Shown here in pieces: positions 50,045 to 58,394 of a DNA stretch of 64,000 nucleotides. The stretch's first letter is position 1; each line of letters opens with the position of its first letter. The DNA is taken from assembly GCF_015704865.1 (NCBI RefSeq), contig NZ_JADQTO010000002.1:186001-250000 (forward strand). Direction: 5' to 3'. The position numbers and the translations under genes are program-made. Source of the stretch: Actinoplanes aureus (lineage in GTDB: Bacteria; Actinomycetota; Actinomycetes; Mycobacteriales; Micromonosporaceae). The notes under the pieces are model-generated. The model worked only from the letters and a program-made list of their open reading frames with translations, was not told the DNA's origin and searched no databases.

Positions 50045-50632
50045 GGGACCATATTCTTTCAGGCACAGGACGAAATCGACGTCGTCGTACTCAGTGTCGT
50101 AGTAGTACCAGTTTGTGTAGCCCGTCACCTTCGCGCATTTGCCCATGGCGTCCTTGTCGCCGGTCGTGCGCCCGTCGATCCGCTTCAACACCTGATAGGT
50201 GTTCGCCGCGCAGATCACGATGCGCAGCTTCGGCTCGGCGTTGGTGCCCTCGTTGCGGACACACTGACCCTTCACCGCGAACCGGGCGTCCTCACTGGTC
50301 TGCGGCCGGGGGCCGTTGGCCGGGACGGTGGACGGTGCCGTGGTCACCGTCGAGGCGTCGTCCTCGCGGCCCAGCAGAAACCAGGCGGTGGTGGCCAGGC
50401 CGCCGCCGACCAGGACGCTCAGGAAAGCAATCAGGGCACCCATCGCGAAACCCCGCCGGACCTCCGGTTTGGGGGTCGGCGTGTAGCGCGGCTGCTGCGG
50501 GATCTGGGGTGGTGGCGGACTCGGACTCCACGGCTGCTCCTGGCCGCGCCACGGGTCGGACGGCTCCGCGTATGGCTCGTCAGGGCTCCCACCCGGCCAC
50601 GGCTGACCGGAGTACGGCCCGTTCTGCGACAT
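50039..50632 (-). CDS. Single-pass membrane protein with proline-rich N-terminus
   Basis: A 197-residue protein: a cytoplasmic P/W/Q-rich N-terminus (about 1-60), one membrane helix (about 64-88, AMGALIAFLSVLVGGGLATTAWFLLG), and an extracytoplasmic domain with four cysteines (CVRNEG, VICAAN, GKCAKV, FVLCLKEY) that probably form two disulfides. This LppU-like layout is common in actinobacteria. The stop codon lies in the CTAG cluster. Function unknown. Confidence 0.75.
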   Translation of the reverse strand: MSQNGPYSGQPWPGGSPDEPYAEPSDPWRGQEQPWSPSPPPPQIPQQPRYTPTPKPEVRRGFAMGALIAFLSVLVGGGLATTAWFLLGREDDASTVTTAPSTVPANGPRPQTSEDARFAVKGQCVRNEGTNAEPKLRIVICAANTYQVLKRIDGRTTGDKDAMGKCAKVTGYTNWYYYDTEYDDVDFVLCLKEYGPV

Positions 50633-50749
50633 CGGGGGTCCCTCCAGAAGCGGTTTCGCTGCCTGTCACGGTAGCGTGCGGTTCTGAACCAGCCCGGGCC
50701 GGAATCGCGGGGACGAATCGTACGCGTTGTCGGCAACCCGATCCCGGCA

Positions 50750-51469
50750 ATGCCCGGTGAGGCGTTACGTTCCACGATCGTGTCGATACCTATCGTGATC
50801 ATGGCGGGTGTCTTCGGTGGAGCGGCGGCCGCGTTCCTGCCGCGGATAGCGCATCGGTTCGCGTACCCGGAACCGGTATGCCGGGATTGCGGCCGCGACT
50901 TCCCGAGCGGGGTGAGCGGCTGGGTCCATGCCGGAGCCGCCTGCGGCTGCGGCGGCTGGATCGGGCCGGTGCTGGCATCGGCCGCGGTGGCCGCGCTGCT
51001 GGCCGGGTTGCTCGGTCCGGTTCTGAGCCTGCCCGCGCTGCTGCTCGCGGCCGTCCTCGGAGTGCTGCTCGCGGTGATCGACCTGCGATGCCTTCGGCTA
51101 CCGGACCCCCTGGTCGGCGGCTTGGCGGTGATCGCCGGGGTGCCGCTCGCGCTGATCGAGCCGGCCCGGATCGGCACGGCCGTCGCCGCAGGCGTCCTGG
51201 TGGGCACGGGATATCTGCTGGTCGCGCTCCTGCCCGGCGGCGGGCTCGGGCTGGGCGACGTAAAGCTGGGCGCGGTACTGGGACTGGTGCTCGGCTTCGG
51301 CGGATGGCCGGCGGTCGCGGTCGGCTTCGCGGCGGCTCACCTGATCAACGGCGTGGTGGCCGGCTGGCTGCTGGCCAGAGGGCGGGCGCATGGTGGGCGC
51401 GCCCTGCCGTTCGGCCCGGCGTTGCTGGTGGGCGCGTTGATCAGCATGACCTTCATCGGGTACGCGTGA
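50750..51469 (+). CDS. Type IV prepilin peptidase (A24 family)
   Basis: A 239-residue polytopic aspartic peptidase. The two catalytic Asp motifs are AVIDLRCLRLPD (about residue 105) and GLGLGDVKLG (about 165). The first cytoplasmic loop keeps a four-cysteine cluster (CRDC and CGCG) as in PilD-type enzymes. It would cleave or methylate type IV pilin-like (for example Flp/Tad) precursors, but no pilin genes occur in this window. A later start at GTG 50780 is possible. Confidence 0.87.
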   Translation: MPGEALRSTIVSIPIVIMAGVFGGAAAAFLPRIAHRFAYPEPVCRDCGRDFPSGVSGWVHAGAACGCGGWIGPVLASAAVAALLAGLLGPVLSLPALLLAAVLGVLLAVIDLRCLRLPDPLVGGLAVIAGVPLALIEPARIGTAVAAGVLVGTGYLLVALLPGGGLGLGDVKLGAVLGLVLGFGGWPAVAVGFAAAHLINGVVAGWLLARGRAHGGRALPFGPALLVGALISMTFIGYA

Positions 51470-51490
51470 TCGGCCGTCCCGGCCGATCAC
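51466..51490 (+). terminator. Hairpin overlapping the prepilin peptidase stop codon
   Basis: GTGATCGGCC (51466-51475) pairs perfectly with GGCCGATCAC (51481-51490) across a 5-nt loop. The stop codon lies in the left arm. No U-run follows. Probably a weak or Rho-assisted terminator. Confidence 0.5.
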
Positions 51491-51558
51491 CGCCGTCCCG
51501 CCCAGCGACGCGGCCGCCTGCCCGCTCACGGCCGCAGCGCGACCGCCGGGCTGATCCT

Positions 51559-54500
51559 TCAGAGCAGCCGGAGCTGGCGGTCCTTCGGCCGGGCCGGCGC
51601 CGCCTCGCCCAGTCGCTCGAACAGTCCGGAGTCGATCACGTCGAGGAACGGCGTGGGCGCCTGCTCGCGCTCACTCCCGTGCCGGAAGCGCTTCGCCGAG
51701 TAGCTCACGTACAGCCGGTCCTGGGCGCGGGTCAGACCGACGAAGAAAAGCCGCCGCTCCTCGGCGATGTCGTCGTCGGACGGGGTCGAACCCGGCCAGC
51801 GCAACGGCAGCAACCCGTCCTCGCAACCGACCAGGAAGACCACCGGGAACTCCAGACCCTTGGCGGCGTGCAGGGTCAGCAGGTTGACCGCCTCGGCACG
51901 CGGGTCCAGGGCGTCCACCTCGGCGCCGGTCGCGAGCTGCTGGAGGAACATCGGCAGGTCCTCGCCGACCCGATCGGCCAGCGGCATCAACAGGTCCGCC
52001 GCCGTCCAGATGTCCTCCGGGACGATCTGCTCCCCGTCCAGCGTCGGCGCCGAGTACCGCTGGGCGAGGGTCTGAGCGGCGAGCTTGACCCGTGCCGGCA
52101 GAGATCCGCCCGGGTTGCCGGCGTGGCGCAGCTCGCGCGCGATGACCTGGACGCCGGCCCGGTCGCGCAGCCGGTTGTGCGAACGCTTCTGCACCGGGAT
52201 GCCGGCGCGGGACAGGGCGTCGACGATCGGACCGGACTGGGCATCGGTGCGATACAGCACCGCGATGTCCGAAAATGACAGGTTGGCGACGGCGGTGGCG
52301 CGGGAGTCGACGCGTCCCGAGTCGAGCGACCGGTGAGACAGGCCGCCGACGAGCTCGTCGATGGTGCGCACCACGAAGTCGGCCTCGTCGGAGACGCTTC
52401 GAGCCGGGTAGCGGCCCACCAGCGGTGCCTCCGGATCCAGTCGGGCCGGGTCCAGCCGCCGGCCGCTCACCAGCGACGACGGGGCGATGGCCTGCACGGC
52501 GGCGGCCAGGATCGGCGCCGACGACCGGTAGTTGCGGGTCAGCCGGACCAGCCGGGCGTCCACGAAGTCCTGGTTGAAGCGGAGGAAGTACCGCACGTCG
52601 GCGCCACGGAACGAATAGATCGCCTGGTCCGGGTCGCCGATCGCGCACAGGTTGCCGTCCGCCGGGCTGAGCAGGCGCAGCAGCTCGTACTGCAACTCGT
52701 CGACGTCCTGGTACTCGTCCACGAAGATCCATTGCCAGCGCCTGCGGTACTTCTCGACCAGCGCCTGGTCCTCGCGCAGTAGCGCCACCGGCACGCTGAT
52801 CAGGTCGTCCAGATCCACCAGATCCTGCTGGCGGAGCAGCTTGCGGTACGCGGCGTCGTCCTCGCCCGCCTGCTCCCGGGCCTGCGCCTGCTCCTGCTCG
52901 TCGGCGATCCGCCAACCGGAGCCGAGGCCGGCCGCCTTCGCGTTCTCCTTCAGCACGGTCAGACCGAGCGAGTGGAACGTACCGACCGTGATGTCCTCGG
53001 CCACGTCGCCGAGCAGGGCTTCAAGCCGCTCCTTCAACTCGGCGGCGGCCCGCCGGGTGAAGGTGATCGCCAGGCACCGCTCCGGGAAGACGCCCAGCTC
53101 GGCGCAGAGGTACGCGATCCGGTGCGTCAGCGTCCGGGTCTTACCGGTACCCGGGCCGGCCACGATGAGCAGCGGCCCACCCGGCGCGGATGCGGCCACC
53201 CGCTGCATCGCGTCGAGCCGGTCGAGCAGCCCGGTGCCGACCTCCTCCATCCCGGCCAGCATCGGCTCGAACGGCTCGTGCGGGCTCGGCGGCGGCGGAA
53301 GCGGTGGCGGCGCCGGCTTCTCCTTCGCCGGCTTGGCCTTCGGCTTCTGCTTCTCCTCCTTGGCCTTCGGCGGCTGCTCCGCCGGGAAGTCGAAAAGCGT
53401 CTCCATCTGCGGGGCGCTGTTCCGGTTCCGCAGCTCGCCGGGCTCGAACAGGGTGATCACGCCGTACTCGCCGTCGTACCCCGGCACCCGCCGCACGTCG
53501 CCGCGCCGCAGCCGGGCGATCGCCTCGCGCAGCTCCTCGCCGCCCGCCTTGCCGATCTCCTCGACCGGCACCTTGCGCAGGATGTCCAGCTCCGCGCCGA
53601 GCGTGGCGACCAGGTGGTTGAGCTGGGCCTCCACGGTCTTCGACTTCGGGCCGACGCCGTGGATCTCACCGAGGATCTCGTGCAGCTGAATCAGGTGCTC
53701 GACGTGGGTGTCTTTCTGGAAGCCGAGCGGGCGGTCGGCCAGGTCCTCGACCCGGCTGAGCACACCGACGGTGAGCGGCCGGCCGCACTCGGGGCAGCGG
53801 CCGCCGGCCTCCCGGGTGCGCTCCGGCTCCCAGTTCACACCGCAGGCGCGGTGGCCGTCGGCGTGGTACTTGCCCTCCTCGGGGAAGAACTCCAGGGTGC
53901 CGGCCAGGCCGATGCCGTCCTTGACCGCGAAGTAGTCCGGCGTGCCGGTGAACAGGGTCGCCTCACGGGCCAGCGCGGCCGGCGAGTGCGCGTCGGAGTT
54001 CGACACCAGGCGGTAGCGGTCGAGGCTGGAGACGCGCCAGTTCATCTCCGGGTCGGAGGAGAGACCGGTCTCCACGGCGGTGACGTGATGGGCCAGGTCG
54101 GCGTAGCAGTCGGCGATCGCATCGAACCCGGACTTGGAGCCGAGAGCGGAGAACCACGGCGTCCAGATGTGTGCCGGGATCAGGTAGCCGCCGGCCTCCA
54201 GAGTGATCTCGAGCAGGTCCCGGGAGTCGAGGCCGAGGATCGGCCGGCCGTCGGCGGTCAGGTTGCCGATCCGGGCCAGCGCTGTGTTGATCCGGGTGAC
54301 CGATGCGAAGTCCGGCGCGTACAGCAGGTGGTGCACCTTGCGGGTGCGATCGTCCCGCTTGTAGATCGTCGAGATCTCCACGCTGAGCATGAACCGGGCC
54401 GGATCGGTGCCGCGAAGGGTTCCGGGCAGGCGCTTGGTCACCGGCTTCTCGTCGGCGAGCCGGAACAGGCCCGGCTCGGCCGGCTCCAGGCTTTCGCGCA

Positions 54501-54678
54501 GATGCTCGAACCACGCCGGATGGGTGAAGTCGCCGGTGCCGAGCAGGGCGATTCCCTTACGGCGTGCCCACCAGGCCAGGTTGGGCAACGTCAGATCGCG
54601 GCTGCAAGCACGCGAATAACGGGAGTGAATGTGGAGGTCCGCGACATATGCATCCGCGGTCACGTCCACGCCACGCAT
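51559..54678 (-). CDS. PHP-domain phosphoesterase fused to UvrD/Rep helicase
   Basis: A 1039-residue fusion. The N-terminal PHP domain (about 1-330) has DLHIHSRYSRACS, GTGDFTHP, VEISTIYKRDDRTRKVHHLLYAP and NSDAHSP metal-binding motifs. A CPECGRPL zinc site and a helix-hairpin-type region follow. After a K/P-rich linker (about 430-470) comes a superfamily 1 helicase: Walker A AGPGTGKT, ITFTRRAAAELKERL, FVDEYQDVDELQ, GDPDQAIYSFRGA, LTRNYRSS, LLTLHAAKGLEF and VGLTRAQ. It may couple phosphoester cleavage to DNA unwinding in repair. ATG 54678 is preferred; the frame extends to 54726. Confidence 0.87.
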   Translation of the reverse strand: MRGVDVTADAYVADLHIHSRYSRACSRDLTLPNLAWWARRKGIALLGTGDFTHPAWFEHLRESLEPAEPGLFRLADEKPVTKRLPGTLRGTDPARFMLSVEISTIYKRDDRTRKVHHLLYAPDFASVTRINTALARIGNLTADGRPILGLDSRDLLEITLEAGGYLIPAHIWTPWFSALGSKSGFDAIADCYADLAHHVTAVETGLSSDPEMNWRVSSLDRYRLVSNSDAHSPAALAREATLFTGTPDYFAVKDGIGLAGTLEFFPEEGKYHADGHRACGVNWEPERTREAGGRCPECGRPLTVGVLSRVEDLADRPLGFQKDTHVEHLIQLHEILGEIHGVGPKSKTVEAQLNHLVATLGAELDILRKVPVEEIGKAGGEELREAIARLRRGDVRRVPGYDGEYGVITLFEPGELRNRNSAPQMETLFDFPAEQPPKAKEEKQKPKAKPAKEKPAPPPLPPPPSPHEPFEPMLAGMEEVGTGLLDRLDAMQRVAASAPGGPLLIVAGPGTGKTRTLTHRIAYLCAELGVFPERCLAITFTRRAAAELKERLEALLGDVAEDITVGTFHSLGLTVLKENAKAAGLGSGWRIADEQEQAQAREQAGEDDAAYRKLLRQQDLVDLDDLISVPVALLREDQALVEKYRRRWQWIFVDEYQDVDELQYELLRLLSPADGNLCAIGDPDQAIYSFRGADVRYFLRFNQDFVDARLVRLTRNYRSSAPILAAAVQAIAPSSLVSGRRLDPARLDPEAPLVGRYPARSVSDEADFVVRTIDELVGGLSHRSLDSGRVDSRATAVANLSFSDIAVLYRTDAQSGPIVDALSRAGIPVQKRSHNRLRDRAGVQVIARELRHAGNPGGSLPARVKLAAQTLAQRYSAPTLDGEQIVPEDIWTAADLLMPLADRVGEDLPMFLQQLATGAEVDALDPRAEAVNLLTLHAAKGLEFPVVFLVGCEDGLLPLRWPGSTPSDDDIAEERRLFFVGLTRAQDRLYVSYSAKRFRHGSEREQAPTPFLDVIDSGLFERLGEAAPARPKDRQLRLL

Positions 54679-54743
54679 CCTGTCACGGCCGTCGGTGCCG
54701 CCACGAATCGCCACGCTCAAACACACTTACCGATCTTGATGGG

Positions 54744-56468
54744 TTACGCCACACGCAATTCGATGACTGTGACCTGCGGGGGCGCGCCGACCCGGACCGG
54801 TGGACCCCAGAACCCCGCGCCGTTGGTCACATACACCGGCACGCCGTCCACCCGCCCGAAGCCGGAGACTACCGGTTGCTGCAACTTGACGAGGAAGTTG
54901 AACGGCACCATCTGGCCGCCATGGGTGTGACCGGAGACCTGGAGGTCGACGCCGTAGGGAGCGGCCTCCTTCGCCGCCACCGGCTGGTGCGCCATCAAGA
55001 CGACCGGCCGGCTCGGGTCCCGATCGCCCAGAGCGCGGGCGAAATCGGGGGCGTCGCCGTGTTCCTCGCCGTTCAGGTCGTTGACCCCGGCCAGATCCAG
55101 ACCGTCGATCTCCAGCCGCTCGTTGCGCAGCGGCCGTAGCCCCAGCCGCGCCACCTCGTCGATCCACTGCTCGTGACCGGAGTAGTACTCGTGGTTGCCG
55201 GTCACGAAGAACGCGCCGTGCCGTGACTCGATGCCCGCCAGCGGTGCGGCGAACCGGCCCAGCTCGGCGACACTGCCGTCCACCAGGTCACCCACGACGC
55301 AGACCAGGTCCGCGTTCACCGAGTTGATCACCTGGACGATCCGTTGCGCGTGGTCCGCACCGGTCAGCGGGCCGATGTGGATGTCGGAGACGACCGCCAG
55401 GCGGGTGCCGTCCATCGCGCGGGGCAGCTTGGCCAGCGGGATTCGCACCCGATCGATCTGGGGGGCGCCGGTTGCGGTCTTCACCCCGTACCCGGTCAGG
55501 CTGGCGGCCGTCAGACCGGCGAAGATTGCAGCGCCACGTGCCAGCAGCAGCCGCCGGTCGATGCCGTCCGGCTTAGCGGGCTCGCTCGCGGCGACGGACG
55601 AGCCGGTTCCATCAGCGTTGCCGATGGGCTGCTGTTCGCCCGGCGAGCCGGCAGAGGCGCTCCCAGTCCGCCCACCAACGCCCGCCGGATCGTCAACCGC
55701 GCCGCCGCCACCAGCAGCTCCCGATCGCGCCGCGCCCGCCTCGCCAACCCCAGCCGAGCCGGCCCCAGAGGCCGCCGCCGACCGCAGCCCTCCGTTGTCG
55801 CTGCTGCCCGGCGTCGTGTCGGCGCCGGGGGTGGTGGCTGGTTGCAGGGCGCTGTTGTCGCTGCTGCCCGGCGTCGTGCTGGCGCCGGGGGTGGTGGCTG
55901 GTTGCAGGGCGCTGTCGTCGCTGCTGCCCGGCGTGGTGCCGGCGCCGGCGGTCGCGGCTGGTTGGAGCGCGTCGTCAGTGTCGCTGGCGGCGGGCGCCGC
56001 GCCGGAATTCGCCGGTTGCCGCGACGCATCGCTGTCATTGCCGCTGGCGGCGGAGATCGTCGGTTGCCGCGACGCGACGCTGCCACTTCCGTCCGTCGTC
56101 GACCGTGGCCCGGCAGGCTGCGCCTCGGCAACGCCGGTGCCGCTTGCGCTGGTCTGCGCCCCTTTGGCGGAACGTCCGCGGCGCACCCACAGGAGCGTCG
56201 CCGCAAGCCGCGGAAGCTCCAGCGCGGCGAGCGTCACCAGGAGGTAGAACATGACGGCGATCCAGAGATAGCCGGGCCACGACAGCCAAGCGAAGTACCC
56301 GGCCCGGACCCCGATGAGCGTCAGCGGCACCAGCAGAGCGAGCAGTACGGCCACTGCCGTGCCGAACCGACGGCCCCACCCCGGACGCAGCGGGTCACGC
56401 ACCAGCCGCTTCCACAGATAAAAGTGGATCAGGCCGATGATCAACAGGACCACCGCGACGAACCCCAA
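54744..56468 (-). CDS. Membrane metallophosphoesterase with repeat linker
   Basis: A 574-residue protein with four N-terminal helices (about 1-105), a low-complexity linker of about 200 residues with 20-residue repeats (ALQPATTPGASTTPGSSDN), another helix near 300, and a C-terminal calcineurin-like phosphoesterase. The phosphoesterase motifs are VVSDIHIGP, VVGDLVDG, VTGNHEYYSG, LMAHQPVA and SGHTHGGQ. TTG 56468 has GGGGAGGG 5 nt upstream; the longer frame to 56540 is possible. Substrate unknown; YkuE/YaeI-like proteins act on lipid or nucleotide phosphates. Confidence 0.85.
   Translation of the reverse strand: MGFVAVVLLIIGLIHFYLWKRLVRDPLRPGWGRRFGTAVAVLLALLVPLTLIGVRAGYFAWLSWPGYLWIAVMFYLLVTLAALELPRLAATLLWVRRGRSAKGAQTSASGTGVAEAQPAGPRSTTDGSGSVASRQPTISAASGNDSDASRQPANSGAAPAASDTDDALQPAATAGAGTTPGSSDDSALQPATTPGASTTPGSSDNSALQPATTPGADTTPGSSDNGGLRSAAASGAGSAGVGEAGAARSGAAGGGGAVDDPAGVGGRTGSASAGSPGEQQPIGNADGTGSSVAASEPAKPDGIDRRLLLARGAAIFAGLTAASLTGYGVKTATGAPQIDRVRIPLAKLPRAMDGTRLAVVSDIHIGPLTGADHAQRIVQVINSVNADLVCVVGDLVDGSVAELGRFAAPLAGIESRHGAFFVTGNHEYYSGHEQWIDEVARLGLRPLRNERLEIDGLDLAGVNDLNGEEHGDAPDFARALGDRDPSRPVVLMAHQPVAAKEAAPYGVDLQVSGHTHGGQMVPFNFLVKLQQPVVSGFGRVDGVPVYVTNGAGFWGPPVRVGAPPQVTVIELRVA
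55801..55980 (-). repeat. 60-bp in-frame tandem repeats in the phosphoesterase linker
   Basis: Three units of 60 bp start at 55801, 55861 and 55921, each coding 20 residues. The first two are almost identical, and the third is more diverged. Confidence 0.9.
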
Positions 56469-56540
56469 CGAAACCCTCCCCAGATGGCCGTGCTCGGCCA
56501 CGCGTGCCAAAGCTAGCCGGATCCAGTGTCCCCGACCCAC

Positions 56541-56837
56541 CGCGGGCCGCTGACGCCGCAGCGAACCCGCCTCTCAGCGCTGTCTCAGCATCCCTGTGTC
56601 GCTGTACTGCGCCGTCGCCCATCACCCCGCCATGGCTGCCCGGCCACCGAAAGCACCCTGTCGGGTGATCGACCGCCGCGTGGGAAGGAGCGGACGGACT
56701 GGCCGTGGCCGCCACCGGCCGAGGTTGCTGGGCACCGCGTGGACAGGCGGCCGGACGGGCCGGCCGGCCACCACTCGGCCGAGGGCGCCTGACAAACGCC
56801 GACTGGCGGTAGGACGGCCATCTGTCAATCTGTCCGC
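56541..56837. other. 297-bp intergenic region without a gene
   Basis: Lies between the divergent phosphoesterase and PCD-VOC genes. I see no convincing ORF, terminator or operator. Promoters for both genes presumably reside here. Confidence 0.5.
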
Positions 56838-57506
56838 GTGGATCGGAAATTGAGCCGGCAGGAAGCATCCGAAGCGACCGGCGCTCACGGCTGGCGGTTT
56901 CTGCTCGGCACGCTTCGCACGTCGGTGCCGGTCCACTCGCTGCATCAAGCCGCCGTCGCAGCGATGCGGGCCGCCGAGGTCTGCGGTTCGGATGCGGACG
57001 GCCACCTGCGCTCGGACATTCGTGCCGACCGGGTGGTGCTCACCCTCCAGACCCGGGCGATCGCCGCCCTGACCGCGCTGGACGCGGACCTGGCTCGCCG
57101 GCTCTTCGAGGCGATGATCGAACTCAACCTGCGCCCCACCCCGGAATCGGTGCAGCAGTTCGAGATCGCCATCGACGCCCTGGACATCGCGTCGATCCGG
57201 CCGTTCTGGAAGGCGGTGCTCGGCTACTTGGACGAGCCGGGCGCGACCGGCCCTGAGGACCCGATCGTTGACCCACTCGCGCAGGCTCCGCCGGTCTGGT
57301 TCCAGCAGATGGACGTGCCGCGCCCGCAGCGGAATCGCATGCATCTCGACGTCGCCGTCCCGCATGACGAGGCGCCGGGGCGCATCGCGGCCGCACTGGC
57401 CGCCGGCGGCCGCCTCGTTTCGGCGGACCGCGCACCGGCCTTCTGGGTCCTCGCCGACGCTGAGGGCAACGAGGTGTGCGTGACGACCTGGCAGGGCCGC
57501 GACTGA
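56838..57506 (+). CDS. Pterin carbinolamine dehydratase-like/VOC fusion protein
   Basis: A 222-residue protein starting at GTG. Residues about 1-95 resemble 4a-hydroxytetrahydrobiopterin dehydratase (LSRQEASEATGAHGWRFLLG, VHSLHQAAVAAMRAAEVCG, HLRSDIRADRVVLTLQT). Residues about 100-220 resemble a glyoxalase-like VOC domain (FWKAVLGYL, RNRMHLDVAVPHDEAPGRI, DAEGNEVCV). The two domains are fused in actinobacterial members. A pterin link to the nearby molybdopterin genes is possible but unsupported. Confidence 0.78.
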   Translation: MDRKLSRQEASEATGAHGWRFLLGTLRTSVPVHSLHQAAVAAMRAAEVCGSDADGHLRSDIRADRVVLTLQTRAIAALTALDADLARRLFEAMIELNLRPTPESVQQFEIAIDALDIASIRPFWKAVLGYLDEPGATGPEDPIVDPLAQAPPVWFQQMDVPRPQRNRMHLDVAVPHDEAPGRIAAALAAGGRLVSADRAPAFWVLADAEGNEVCVTTWQGRD

Positions 57507-57550
57507 CCTCATGCCGGTCAAATAGCGAGCAACACGACGCAGCCGGGACC

Positions 57551-58108
57551 TCACGCCGGCCACCGGCCGGTCAGATAGCGGGCGATCAACGCCGCGTGCG
57601 ACAGCGGGCTGGAGACATCGGCCGGGTCACCGTTGGTGGTGTAGTCGAGCAGCACCAAGCCGCTCCCACCGACCTCCCGCAACCGCCCCACAAGATCCTG
57701 GACCCGATGCTCCAGCACCCAGTGATAGGCCGGGAGATAGATCTGCCGCCGCGCCGCCTGATAGTCGAGCAGGGAATCGCCGTGCAGCCCAGCGCGGTGT
57801 CCACGCACCGGACCGTAGCGGCGGACGGTGCGTTTCAGCCCGCTCATGCTGGTCACCGTCATCTTCGACGGGTCCACGTCAGCGCCCTCGAAGACCTTCA
57901 AGGCCTGCCAGATGCCCTCGACCGACGCGCTGACGGCGCCCGGCGTCAGCGGCACCGGGATGCCGCCGTGCGGGTAGAACGGGCTCAGCCGGACCCACGG
58001 CTCCGCCGCCCGGGACGTCACGTCGATGATCGTGGCCTCGGGATAGGCGGCCCGGACGGACTCCGGCTTCCGCCGCCGGCTGGCGACCTCAACTCGCATG
58101 TCCCGCAT
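57551..58108 (-). CDS. Uncharacterised conserved protein
   Basis: A 185-residue soluble protein with no recognised catalytic motif. It is basic at the N-terminus (MRVEVASRRRKPESVR), with a central RLSPFYPHGGIPVPLTPG segment and a C-terminal helical part. The start is uncertain: ATG 58108 or 58099 are both plausible, and the frame extends to a TTG at 58129. It lies 18 bp beyond moaD and could be cotranscribed with moaA-moaD, which is its only functional hint. Confidence 0.6.
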   Translation of the reverse strand: MRDMRVEVASRRRKPESVRAAYPEATIIDVTSRAAEPWVRLSPFYPHGGIPVPLTPGAVSASVEGIWQALKVFEGADVDPSKMTVTSMSGLKRTVRRYGPVRGHRAGLHGDSLLDYQAARRQIYLPAYHWVLEHRVQDLVGRLREVGGSGLVLLDYTTNGDPADVSSPLSHAALIARYLTGRWPA

Positions 58109-58147
58109 GCTGCCGGAGGGGTACGACAAACTGCCGGAAGACCGGCC

Positions 58148-58390
58148 TCAGCCGCCGGCGAACGGGGGAAGGATGTCGATCGTCGCGTCCGGTGGCAGGA
58201 CCGCCTGCCGGTCATGGCAGGTGAGGCCGTCCACCAGGAAGCTGGCCGCCTTCAACACCAGACCGAGACGCTCCCCATGCCGGTCGACGAGCGACTGCGT
58301 AAGGGCTTCGAGCGTCTCGGCCGCCACGGTCTCGGACGACGTGCCGTTCGCGGCCGCGCGGGCGCCGGCGAAGTAGCGCACGGTGAGCAC
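58148..58390 (-). CDS. moaD: Molybdopterin synthase sulfur-carrier subunit MoaD
   Basis: An 80-residue beta-grasp (ThiS/MoaD) protein. It begins LTVRYFAGARAAANG and ends in the PPFAGG tail whose terminal Gly-Gly becomes thiocarboxylated. It lies 4 bp downstream of moaA and supplies sulfur to MoaE. Confidence 0.93.
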   Translation of the reverse strand: MLTVRYFAGARAAANGTSSETVAAETLEALTQSLVDRHGERLGLVLKAASFLVDGLTCHDRQAVLPPDATIDILPPFAGG

Positions 58391-58394
58391 CGGA

